Shown here one piece after another: positions 15,728-24,300 of a DNA stretch of 35,476 bases. A model generated the notes under the pieces. It was not told the DNA's origin, did no database searches, and saw nothing but the letters and a program-made list of their open reading frames with translations. Location: the NCBI GenBank assembly GCA_014894395.1, contig JADBLO010000107.1, positions 35,924 through 71,399 on the forward strand. The letters are read 5' to 3'. Position numbers and translations under genes: made by a program. This stretch comes from Thermoplasmata archaeon. Its GTDB lineage: Archaea > Thermoplasmatota > E2 > DHVEG-1. Position 1 is the stretch's first letter. The number at the start of each line of letters is the position of its first letter.

Positions 15728-16248
15728 TCACGGTCATTGGTGCGTACGGGACCATCAAGAATATTGACTTGTTTTTACAACAACTTCTTACGTTTTCAAA
15801 GAAAGAAAACCTGGTGATACAAGCACTGGATGCAGCGGTTGTCTATGGAAAGGATCATCTGATTTCTGCTACAAAGCATGCTCAGAGAGCATTTGAACAA
15901 AGGACAAACGCAACAAACTCACTTGCTTTAGAAATCTTATTATATGCAGCTGGTGAACGACAGATACAAAAAGCAATCACAAAAATGGGGGTAAAAAAAG
16001 GAAAACAAACGATCGCGTTTGTCCTGGTAGACCAGCTGAAAAGAAAACCAGATAAAAAAACATATGATGCAGTTGTTGATAAACTTCTCCGGATGTTTCA
16101 TCTCACATCCGATGACAAGGTACTCGAAGGCGACAAAGATACTCTTAAAAGATTTGGTATCACAGACCAAGAGTTACACACCCTGCCAGAAAGCAAATAC
16201 AATGATCTTATCCTTGAGAAAATAGCATTAGTTGACGTCATTAAATAA
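15724..16248 (+). CDS. cgi121: KEOPS complex subunit Cgi121
   Basis: The 174-residue protein has the Cgi121/TPRKB pattern: ALDAAVVYGKDHL (34-46), then an alpha-helical part with EILLYAAGERQIQKAITKMG, and a C-terminal strand (KKGKQTIAFVLVD). Cgi121 is the KEOPS subunit that binds the CCA end of tRNA and recruits it for t6A37 modification. It is longer than usual: about 40-50 C-terminal residues with a charged helix (EGDKDTLKRFGITDQELHTL) extend past the core. ATGA overlap with hel308 implies one operon; a hel308-cgi121 neighbourhood is known in several archaea. Confidence 0.85.
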   Translation: MITVIGAYGTIKNIDLFLQQLLTFSKKENLVIQALDAAVVYGKDHLISATKHAQRAFEQRTNATNSLALEILLYAAGERQIQKAITKMGVKKGKQTIAFVLVDQLKRKPDKKTYDAVVDKLLRMFHLTSDDKVLEGDKDTLKRFGITDQELHTLPESKYNDLILEKIALVDVIK

Positions 16249-16254
16249 TGTCTG

Positions 16255-16280
16255 TATAGGGTATTAACCCCCTTTTTTTC
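16255..16280 (+). terminator. T-tract terminator of hel308-cgi121
   Basis: A short GGG...CCC element (GGGTATTAACCCCC) immediately followed by seven T residues (16273-16279) lies just after the cgi121 stop. Archaeal termination needs mainly the T-tract, so this is a plausible end of the operon. Confidence 0.45.
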
Positions 16281-16583
16281 TCCTGCTCTAGGAAACCGAG
16301 TACCAGGTTTTTTTATCAAAAGAGGAGTCTACTGAGAATTTGAACCTGATTCCTATAACAGGATTATAACTCGCTATGCCTATGAATTTACTTGCATACG
16401 GTATCTTTTTTATCCTCTGTATTGGGTGGATATGGCATTACTCGATAGACGTATACATTGTAATGTTGTTTTATTTGTTCCTCTCTGTCTCTGATTCTTT
16501 TTACTTCGTCCCATTTGTTTATATCATCAATTACTTCCCAAATGAAATAAGGGTTAACCCTTATTTCATTAATAAAACGATCA
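16281..16583. other. Gene-poor stretch before the Lrp-like pseudogene
   Basis: No convincing gene. An open frame of 79 codons at 16376 encodes only hydrophobic, aromatic-rich residues without a family match or ribosome binding site, and runs through the 30-bp palindrome and into the pseudogene. It is probably chance. Confidence 0.4.
16541..16570. repeat. Perfect 30-bp palindrome
   Basis: The two 15-nt halves (AATGAAATAAGGGTT and its exact reverse complement) meet without a spacer. As RNA it would fold into a long hairpin; as DNA it offers a two-fold symmetric binding site. It lies 13 nt upstream of the ATG of the Lrp/AsnC-like pseudogene and has no T-tract after it, which fits an operator better than a terminator. 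Confidence 0.85.
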
Positions 16584-16872
16584 ATGCAAATACTAGAAAA
16601 GAAAAACGTGGATGAAATTGCAGTGGATAAATTAGAAAAAATTTATTCAAAAATGGGGATTACTATTGAAAGTAGTTACTATGTCCATGGTGAATACGAC
16701 TGGATTTACTCTTTACTGCTAAGGATTTAAAACAAGCAAAAAAATTCGCCGGTTTATTATTGGAAGGATACCTGGTATTGTCGCAAAGATTAGCCTTTTG
16801 CAGACACTTTTTATTCAGAGGGAACATAAAATCCTCAACCCTGATCCAACGAAACTGAGTGAATTTTTATAA
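16584..16872 (+). pseudogene. Lrp/AsnC-type ligand-binding domain protein, frameshifted
   Basis: Three consecutive frames together read as one protein of about 95 residues. The pieces are an N-terminal part ending YYVHGEYDWI, then TAKDLKQAKKFAGLLLEG, then YPGIVAKISLLQTLFIQREH and the end NPDPTKLSEFL. The GEYDW, AKDLKQAKKF and G-x-V-x-x-x-x-LL features match the RAM/AsnC C-terminal domain of Lrp-like regulators. Frame changes occur near 16706-16712 and near 16770, each fitting loss of a single base. No DNA-binding domain is seen upstream, so it was either a stand-alone ligand-binding protein or is also truncated. Two sequencing errors cannot be excluded. Confidence 0.7.
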
Positions 16873-16978
16873 AATCATGTTAACGCTGCTCCGATACCCT
16901 TATAATAAGATTTCTGTTTTCGAGTTTTGAACACGATTTTTGTCAATTTTACGTGTGAAGTAGTTAAACTAAAGACCA

Positions 16979-17052
16979 GCCCGTATGGGGTAGCTTGGAT
17001 ATCCTAGAGGCCTGCGGAGCCTCAGACCCGGGTTCGAATCCCGGTGCGGGCG
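16979..17052 (+). tRNA. tRNA-Arg(GCG)
   Basis: The sequence folds as a complete cloverleaf. The acceptor is GCCCGTA with TGCGGGC (one G-T pair), the D stem is GGGT/ATCC, and the anticodon stem GAGGC/GCCTC has the 7-nt loop CTGCGGA, giving anticodon GCG (reads CGC). A 4-nt variable region is followed by the T arm CCGGG-TTCGAAT-CCCGG and discriminator G at 17052. No CCA is encoded. The same arrangement of D stem and variable region is known from haloarchaeal tRNA-Arg(GCG). The 3' end of this gene recurs at 19006 and 27853. Confidence 0.93.
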
Positions 17053-17056
17053 TAAC
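17037..17056 (+). other. Candidate attachment site: tRNA-Arg 3' end
   Basis: AATCCCGGTGCGGGCGTAAC, covering the 3' side of the T arm, the acceptor and 4 nt downstream, matches 19006-19024 (one mismatch) and 27853-27872 (one mismatch) in the same orientation. Integrating elements often duplicate exactly this part of a tRNA gene. Here the intact tRNA would be the left junction. Confidence 0.5.
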
Positions 17057-17446
17057 ATTATCTTCAGCAGTTCGTTAACTCTTGCAGCAGAAGAACCGAG
17101 AAATGTGATGTCATTTACGCGTTAAAATCCCAGTTTTATAATAGGTTATTCTTTCTTTTTTTTCATGATTGTATAAGGTTTTTCTAGGGGTTAAGTTTTT
17201 AGAGGTATAGGTTTTTAAAGAAAGAACCAACGAATATGTCTACATAAAAAGGGAAAAATATCCTCTTTTCTTCTATAATACTTCTCTATCTCTCATGGTG
17301 GCGACATCGCGTCTGCTCGACGATGAATCTGAACTCAGTAAAATTATTGTTACAAATGTTACAATTATATTCCAATGAAATGATTTAAATAGAGTTAAGT
17401 TATATCTTTTTCTATAAGAATATTATTTAAGGGAGAAGTAGGCATT
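17053..17446. other. Region between tRNA-Arg and secreted PKD protein, with repeat copies
   Basis: Holds a 35-nt repeat (17100-17134, starting GAAATGTGATGTCATTTACG) that recurs at 18980-19014 with one difference and in altered form at 27827. A second repeat at 17190-17223 (GGTTAAGTTTTTAGAGGTAT) recurs at 18870-18903. The first repeat copy diverges from the others exactly at the point where they continue into the tRNA-like tail. A TATA-like TTTAAATAG at 17384-17392 probably serves the gene at 17447. Confidence 0.6.
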
Positions 17447-18799
17447 ATGAAAGAATTGGGGAAGAAAGAAAATGTTATGAAAAATATATGTACGCTGCTG
17501 CTAGCTGCTATTCTCTTCGGCTCTAGTTTCTTACCAATAACCAATACCGCTCTCGGAACATCGAAACTGTATAGTAACCTCAATACATCCTCATATGAAT
17601 CCATGGGTTCTCCCACATCAGATTCAAGTTTTGAAGTAATATTGTCTGAAAACTTTACTGATGGAAACATGCCTCCAACTGATCAGCCCTGGGAACTTAA
17701 ACAAACAAACCCTTCTGAAACCTGGCATATCGACAATAGTATACCACAGTATCCAGTTTCGAAACCATCTGCTACAGTCCATCGTGGAGCTAATACTGCG
17801 CTTCAAGATGAATGGCTTATAACCCCAAGTCTCAATCTCAGTAAGTACACAAAAGTGTATCTGAAATTCTATTGGTATACCTGTTATTATGTTACGGTGT
17901 ATAAACGGTACGTTGAACTGAACGTGAGTGTTTCAACAGATGGAGGAGCGAATTGGACGAACGCCTGGAGTTTTGATGACGTCGGCGAGTTTTTCCATGA
18001 TTGGACATGGTACGATTCAATTTTACCCAACAATAATCTCATTGATTTATCTAGTTACGCAGGAGAAAGCGATGTGAAGATTGGCATCCAATATTATAGT
18101 AACAGTACAGCACAACCAGACGAACAGATGTTTAGTATCGATGATATCCTAGTTCTTGGCAATTTGACAGGAGATAAACTTTCGTGTGATGCAGGCGGCC
18201 CCTACGACTGGTGGTGGCCCATGCAATACGATTACTTCCCCGCAGGCGTACGATTCCATGGGAATCTTACCAACGGAACACTTAGAACACAATGGCTTTG
18301 GAATTTCGGCGACGGCAATACCTCCACCATTCCGTATTACCCAATCTATTTTTATGATGAGGTCGGAATCTTCAACGTTACCTTAATGGTAAAAGATAAT
18401 ACGACTACAACGCCTCGGATTGCTTTCAGCCATACAACTGTAAACTTATTCTTACTCAAACCACCGGAAATAGATATCACTGCGCAACCAATTTCACTGG
18501 GGATAAAAGCCGAAATCAATAATGGCGGGGAATACAATGCTTCATTTGTTAATTGGACGATGAAGATTTCCTGGGGTCCATTACAAATATTCGGAAAGAC
18601 TGTCGCAAATGGAACTTGTGAGAATATCGTAGCGGGAACTTCAGAGACCATTCGAAGTCCACTGTACTTCTTTGGATTTGGCAGAATGCATTTTATAATT
18701 TCTGCATATCCTGAAAATCTTCCAGGTATCATTAAACATTACAATGGCCTTAAGCTAGGACCACTGGTCCTCGTTTTAAAAGAAACAGGGATCCAATAA
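17447..18799 (+). CDS. Secreted choice-of-anchor J / PKD-domain protein
   Basis: The 450-residue protein has a signal peptide whose core is ICTLLLAAILFGSSFLPI. A cleaved-adhesin or choice-of-anchor-J-like beta domain covers about residues 62-240 (SENFTDG-MPP-W, WLITPSLNLS, VELNVSVSTDGGANWTNAWSF, DVKIGIQYYSN ... FSIDDILV). A PKD domain follows (WLWNFGDGNTSTIPYYPIYFYDEVGIFNVTLMVKD), then a C-terminal beta domain without a membrane anchor. It is probably bound at the cell surface or released. Many N-x-S/T sites suit archaeal glycosylation. GGGAG 11 nt upstream supports the ATG at 17447; an ATG ten codons on is an alternative. It is flanked on both sides by copies of the same short repeats. Confidence 0.8.
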   Translation: MKELGKKENVMKNICTLLLAAILFGSSFLPITNTALGTSKLYSNLNTSSYESMGSPTSDSSFEVILSENFTDGNMPPTDQPWELKQTNPSETWHIDNSIPQYPVSKPSATVHRGANTALQDEWLITPSLNLSKYTKVYLKFYWYTCYYVTVYKRYVELNVSVSTDGGANWTNAWSFDDVGEFFHDWTWYDSILPNNNLIDLSSYAGESDVKIGIQYYSNSTAQPDEQMFSIDDILVLGNLTGDKLSCDAGGPYDWWWPMQYDYFPAGVRFHGNLTNGTLRTQWLWNFGDGNTSTIPYYPIYFYDEVGIFNVTLMVKDNTTTTPRIAFSHTTVNLFLLKPPEIDITAQPISLGIKAEINNGGEYNASFVNWTMKISWGPLQIFGKTVANGTCENIVAGTSETIRSPLYFFGFGRMHFIISAYPENLPGIIKHYNGLKLGPLVLVLKETGIQ

Positions 18800-19130
18800 G
18801 CACACAAGATCACAGCTCGCCCCCCATCTTTTTTCTTTTTATATCTATTAACGATTAGCCTAAAACCTGGGTTAAGTTTTAGATGTATAGATTTTTTAAG
18901 AAATAATCTAATAGGAGTTACTATTGGAAGTGATTCGAAGAAATCAATTTTTACTTTGTCTCAACAGATAAGACATACTGAAATGTGACGTCATTTACGC
19001 GTTAAAATCCCAGTGCGGGCGTAATTTTTCCATTTTTAGTGAAGAAAAAAAAAGAAAGAAATAGATATTCGGTGGATTACGGTCTATTCCTGAACTGGTA
19101 ACGCAGTGTTTCAATTGCCCCTTTCATGTT
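18800..19130. other. Downstream region with repeat copies between convergent genes
   Basis: Directly after the PKD gene a C-run and T-tract (CCCCCCATCTTTTTTCTTTT) may end transcription. Copies of the repeats seen at 17190 and 17100 follow in reverse order (18870-18903, then 18980-19014). The latter runs directly into the tRNA-like tail at 19006-19024. From 18932 onward the sequence belongs to the long direct repeat shared with 27779-28118. Confidence 0.6.
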
Positions 19131-19228
19131 TTATTTCAATAGATTTTGAAGGAACTGCAATAGATTGTGAAGGAACTGTGCAAGTAACGACATCATCTGC
19201 GTACTCTTGCTTGTAGGCATGGTAATCG
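18932..19228. repeat. Long direct repeat, copy 1 (with tRNA-Arg tail)
   Basis: From GATTCGAAGAAATC to GGCATGGTAATCG this block matches 27779-28118. It contains the tRNA-like tail AATCCCAGTGCGGGCGTAA (19006-19024), an A-rich stretch, and the last 98 nt of the C25 peptidase gene with its 3' flank. Over 19076-19228 I see a single mismatch to copy 2 (A/T, giving Met or Leu). Copy 2 has an extra ~41-bp tandem unit. Confidence 0.9.
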
Positions 19229-21281
19229 GCAGAGGATCTGACCAGCTGCTTTCTGCATTATAGGTATCCTTTGCTTTCACCCTGACTTCATAGCTCCCTT
19301 TTTTATCCCACCTGTGAGCAATACTTATTTCTTCGCCAGAAGTGTATGGTCCTAACCATTCAGACAAATTGTTGTCTCCCCAGTCCCATTGACAATAAAC
19401 AAGATTCCCATCAGGATCCGTTATGGTTGTAGTGTAGAGATAATTCTCCCCAACATGTCCTGATTCGGCACCTACTGGTTTCTGGGGTTTTTCTGGTGGA
19501 GAGTTGCCAAGGCCTACCATTGGATCGCCGAACAGATTCAACTCATAAAAAACCCAGCGCATAATTTGGTCATCATCGTTGATACGGTAGATGTTGTCTT
19601 CTTTAGAATCTTGATTTGCTTTACTGATTACGGTGATGTTCTCACCAAAGATAGCATCCCAAAATTCTCGATTATACCGTTGCGATGGCCCATCCGTACT
19701 CTCGTAATACCCCCATCCCTCTCGGGAATTCATAACAAGTGCAAACGCACCATACTCTGTCTTCACATTCATATGCTCCGCGAAACAATCCGCTAGATCA
19801 AAATGACCTGCGAGGCAGGTTTGAGAATAGATGAAACAGTGTTGAACATTCGTGAGGGCGTCAGCATCTGGGTTATACATTTTCATGGCATAGTCTATGT
19901 TTCCATGCCCGAGATGGTTTATGATGTGCACACCGTCATTGATGATGGCGATAATCTCTGATTTTGGCCAGTTGTAACCAGGTCGATCAAATAGTTTGTA
20001 GATAAGGTATTTATCGGGTTCATTAGGAATACCCACCGTTGTGTAGCCATGAGCACTGGATCCGTTTATCAGCTCCTCTAAAATATTTCCGGCGTACTCA
20101 GCGACACCACCAAACCCAAGATGCTCCCCCACCAGCCAAACATCATGATTGGATGTATCACTTTTGTTTATATACGCTAATGTTTTATTGATAAAATGAT
20201 CGACTTCAGCTACGGCACCAACGCATGCTCTGCCGACATAGACTTCAGCGATAAGGTCAACATCACCCCCATCGTCGCCATCAGTCGGTTCACCCCACAT
20301 CGTATCGCCGTCAGAGTTATAACTCCCGTCAAGACAGGCATAGTATAAATCAGACGGTATATCTTCATTGTTCACACGGAGTTTTCGTACTGGGACGATA
20401 TTATCATCGCCACCAATAAGAACATACTCGATACTGCAGTTGAGATAGACATCTCTGATGTAGTCACGGATATCCGCAGGGTCGTTACTTCCTATCTCAG
20501 TAAGTGTTTTTATTATCGTATTGTGTACTTGTTTCAACGGCTCGAACCCAGCCTTCAATGTTTCAGTCGTGACAATAAGCAAGTCATATGTTTCAGATGA
20601 GGGAGAACACGTATGTTCTGCATAGGTGTCGATCACTGCAGGATTATCGACTTTTCCTCTTACCCCTTCTGCATCTGTTGCCAACCCACGAAATAAACTG
20701 TTTATATGAGCATCAGTGGATGTCTCCACTGAAACTGTGAACTCCGTATAATAGAAAAGTCCACCCGTGTAGGGAATATATTGCACAGGATAGAGTCTCA
20801 AAATAAGAATAGTATAGCCTCTGAAACTATAGGTACCAACTTCAGTAAACAACTCGCCAGGATAGATTGCTGTAGACGTATAGTTCTTTTCACTTGATGT
20901 AGGTGTTGATACTGGCGGGTACTGTGAGAATGGTACAGGCTCGCCAACTGGAGGGACTATAAAGCCAGTCCCTAATGAATTTTGTGCACCAGGAACCACT
21001 GTTATCCTCTCAACTTTTGTGCCATACGGAAGGAGCAAAGATGCTCCATATGCCGGCAAAGAGGGTAAACCAGGATCGCCAGAGCATGGAGCACCATCCA
21101 AATCTACCTGATCATACGTGTTACTATCCACTGATATCTTCTGCATCACCGGCGTGGTAAATGAATATATCATCGTAATTGTATTGGAATCGTTATCTTC
21201 CACTGCAAAAACAGAACAGGAACTTGTTAGAAGAATAATAATGATTACACCTATCTTTAGAGTAATATTTTTTTTATACAT
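19131..21281 (-). CDS. Secreted gingipain-like peptidase (family C25) with PKD domain
   Basis: From the ATG at 21281 the protein has 716 residues. The signal peptide starts MYKKNITLKIGVIIIILLTS. A propeptide-like region leads to a C25 catalytic domain (LLIVTTETLKAGFEPL, YVLIGGDDNIVPVR, VYVGRACVGAVAEVDHFINKTL). His459 lies in NHLGHGN and Cys489 in YSQTCLAGHF as the catalytic dyad, spaced as in gingipains. The domain ends with NLFGDPMVGLG. A PKD domain follows (WDWGDNNLSEW ... VRVKAKDTYNAESSW), then an amphipathic tail ending FLHNLLQFLQNLLK. A longer open frame begins at 21356, but that ATG lies inside a terminator hairpin and lacks a signal-peptide context. CGGAG 5-6 nt before 21281 supports the chosen start. 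Confidence 0.88.
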   Translation of the reverse strand: MYKKNITLKIGVIIIILLTSSCSVFAVEDNDSNTITMIYSFTTPVMQKISVDSNTYDQVDLDGAPCSGDPGLPSLPAYGASLLLPYGTKVERITVVPGAQNSLGTGFIVPPVGEPVPFSQYPPVSTPTSSEKNYTSTAIYPGELFTEVGTYSFRGYTILILRLYPVQYIPYTGGLFYYTEFTVSVETSTDAHINSLFRGLATDAEGVRGKVDNPAVIDTYAEHTCSPSSETYDLLIVTTETLKAGFEPLKQVHNTIIKTLTEIGSNDPADIRDYIRDVYLNCSIEYVLIGGDDNIVPVRKLRVNNEDIPSDLYYACLDGSYNSDGDTMWGEPTDGDDGGDVDLIAEVYVGRACVGAVAEVDHFINKTLAYINKSDTSNHDVWLVGEHLGFGGVAEYAGNILEELINGSSAHGYTTVGIPNEPDKYLIYKLFDRPGYNWPKSEIIAIINDGVHIINHLGHGNIDYAMKMYNPDADALTNVQHCFIYSQTCLAGHFDLADCFAEHMNVKTEYGAFALVMNSREGWGYYESTDGPSQRYNREFWDAIFGENITVISKANQDSKEDNIYRINDDDQIMRWVFYELNLFGDPMVGLGNSPPEKPQKPVGAESGHVGENYLYTTTITDPDGNLVYCQWDWGDNNLSEWLGPYTSGEEISIAHRWDKKGSYEVRVKAKDTYNAESSWSDPLPITMPTSKSTQMMSLLAQFLHNLLQFLQNLLK

Positions 21282-21334
21282 TTTTTCTCCGCATCCTTTT
21301 GTTTCTCCTTTCATTGATAGCTGAGCACCGCTAT

Positions 21335-21373
21335 AAAAAAAAAGAGAGGTAGACATCTACACTGTAGATGTCT
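21335..21373 (-). terminator. Hairpin plus T-tract between beta-helix and C25 genes
   Basis: AGACATCTACA and TGTAGATGTCT form a perfect 11-bp inverted repeat with one central base (21351-21373). On the minus strand it is followed by CTCTC and nine T residues (21343-21335). It lies 9 nt after the stop of the beta-helix gene and before the C25 start, so it should end or attenuate transcription between them. Confidence 0.7.
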
Positions 21374-21381
21374 TAGAGAGA

Positions 21382-24300
21382 TTACTCCCCGCCTAATATT
21401 CCAAGGCAGAATATCCGCATATCCTGTGTTGTAGCCGTGCTTAATCCAGCATTATCGAATGCAGTTGTCGTTAGTGTATAGAGGCCGACACGTTTGGTGT
21501 TTAACTCCCATTCGTATGGTGATCCGTCATCGACATGGTCTGGTGCTGTACCGAAGGTGAACTCTACGCGAGTTATGTTAGATACGTTATCGGATGCTTC
21601 AGCAACGACTGTAATAGGTCCGATTATCCTTGTCGTTTTAAGGCCTGAAAGTATCTTTATGCCAAAGAAGTAAAACCCCCCGTCTACAGGGGTTGTAACC
21701 TCGAGGGTAGGCGCTGTCTTGTCAATTTTGACTTCTGCTGCCTTTTCGTTTTCTTCGTTTCCAGCACTGTCAACAGACTGGTAGTATAATGTATGTACCC
21801 CTTCTTCTGTTATTATGAATGGTGCGCTATACGTAGTCCAAGATCCCTCATCAAGTTTGTAGCGTGTCTCAGCTACACCAGATGTGGTATCGGCTGCTGT
21901 AAGTTTTACTTCGACATCACTGATAAACCAATTGTTGTCTCCTGCCTCAGCAGTGAATTTTACGGTGGTAGTTGGTGGCGTCTGATCTATCTTAAATGTT
22001 ACTGATTTCTCTGTCTCTTGTCCTCCTGCATTGTCGTAGGAATAGAAAAGAACAATGTGTTCCCCGTTTGTCGTCACAGTGAATGGCGTGGAGTAGATCT
22101 GGTAAAACCCGGTATCGACTTTATACCATGTTGATGCTACACCAGAGCCTTCATCGGTTGCAGACAGGGTTACCTCAACGGAACTAATGTACCATCCGTT
22201 TTCTCCGTTTGGTGTCAAGGGATCAAGTACGGCTGTTGTAACTGGCGGTGTTTGGTCGATCTTGAGTACCACTGTTTTTGTAGTTTCTGTGTTTCCTGCC
22301 TTGTCAGTAGAGTTGTAGAGCAAGGTGTGTACGCCATTGGTAGTTACGGTAAACGTATTCGTGTATTCTTGCCAAGGACTGCCATCGAGTTTGTACCATG
22401 TCGATTCAACGCCAGAGCCTGCATCGGTTGCGGATAACATTACGTTGACGTTGCTGACATACCATCCGTTGCTACCCATTGTTCCAGAGAATGAATGTGT
22501 CGTAACGGGTGGTGTACCATCTGTTAGGATGGTGAATGTCCAAACATCTGACCAGTTCCCGACATTTTCAGCTACATCGGTTGCTCGTGCGTGCCAGTAA
22601 TACTGTCCAGATGATAACCAATCATCTGGCGGTACTTGATACTGCGATACGTTAACATCTACTGAAAAGACGATATTGCTAAATAGGTGGTCGTATGCTA
22701 CCTGGAGGGTGTAATGGTCGACATCTCCAGCATCATACGAATCTGTCCAGTTAAAGAACGGTTGCGAGCTTTCTAACTCAGATCCATTAAGAGGTGCTAT
22801 AGGTGTTGGTGCCGTTGGCGGCGTTGCATCTTCAACAGTGTTGAACACACCAATTATTGACCAGTCGCCAAGACGTCCTAATACATCGACGGCTCGTACT
22901 TCCCAGTAATATGTTTGGGGAACGAGCAATGTACTTATTGTTTGATAGGAGGAGCTTGTAAGACCGGTTTTATTAATGACGGTATTGACAAAGTTGAAGT
23001 CGGTTGCGACTTTAAGTCGATATTCGCTTATGCCACATACATCAGTAACATTTCCCCAGTCAAACAACGGCTTTAATTTTTCTATATCCCCCAGTGGTGA
23101 TACAAGGGTTGGCGCATTGGGTGGTGTTTGGTCAATGGTGAATGTCTTGTTTCTCGCGTATTCAGTATTGCCGAGGACATCAACGGAGTAATAATACACT
23201 TTATGTGGGCCATCAGCACTGACAACAACGGGAGCGGTATATTCAACCCAACTTCCTCCATCAACCTTGTAGTAGGTGGCATCAACGCCTGTATAGTCTA
23301 CCGCGGTAAGCGTTATTTGTACGTTACTTACATACCAGCTGCCTATGTATGCTCCAGTAAGTATAGCGGTTGTCACCGGTGGTATGTCGTCCTTCGTCGG
23401 GTTCATTAATGGGTAATCGTCTTGGTTGCCACTACCACCAGCAATGTTAGTGTATGGTGTATCTCCGATGCCGTCACTACCACTGATGTTTTGTCCAGGT
23501 CCCTGGAAGATATCTGTACCAGTATAGTCGTCCCAGAAGTTTCCACCAGAGGGATACCCGTCATCCCAAGTAGATGGATTAATATCGTAAGCATTATAAG
23601 GGGTGTTGTTGACAAAGTTGTTGTGGTAGAGATGACAGGCGGAGTTATACTTCAGGTAAATTCCATAGAGTCCATTGGTGTAAATGCTGTTGTTTGCTAT
23701 TTCAGAACCGCTTGATGAGTGATACAAGTATAGTCCTTGCTGTTTGTTGTTATGGACTGTGCAGTTCTTGATTTCGAGACCACTGCTGAAATACGCGTAA
23801 AGCCCTACAGTGAGGTTTGCCATTTCACAGTTTATGATTTTACATTCTGGGCCGTTATAAAATCTAAACCCATTTCCAACAATATCTAATACGGCACAGT
23901 CTATAAAGTCAATAGTCGTAGAACTGACAATATCGAATCCGGATCCGCCGTGTCTGGTAACGTTTTCAAAGGTACAGTCAAAGGAATTAATAACGAATGC
24001 GCCTTCTGGTTCTGAGTTGAGTACCGTGATATTAGAACAGCTCGATAGTCCTATCCAGCCAACATTATCTGTCTCATCCAAGGCGATATTTTGCTTTTGG
24101 TAAAGATAGTATATTGGTTTACCGTTGACGGTGTTGGAGGTATCGATGTCGCAATTTGGGTAAAACCCTGCGAAGTTGATGGCGTTATTGTTCATACTAT
24201 TATTTCTCATTGTAACTGGTTTTTCTACAGTTCCCGCAATTTGTATTCCCATGCCTATATTGTTATGAACAGTATTGCCTGTTAAGCTGTGGTAACCAAG

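Noticed and set aside
16376-16615. 79-codon open frame of hydrophobic residues
   Set aside because: No ribosome binding site or recognisable family. It reads through the 30-bp palindrome and into the Lrp-like pseudogene in another frame.
17105-17112. TGACGTCA palindrome in the repeats as a regulator site
   Set aside because: It is TGATGTCA in the 17100 copy and also occurs by chance in the cgi121 coding end (GTTGACGTCA near 16231). It is part of the repeat rather than an independent operator.
18980-19024. Possible second tRNA gene
   Set aside because: Only the T-arm 3' side and acceptor 3' strand match tRNA-Arg. There is no 5' acceptor strand, no anticodon arm, and the T stem does not pair.
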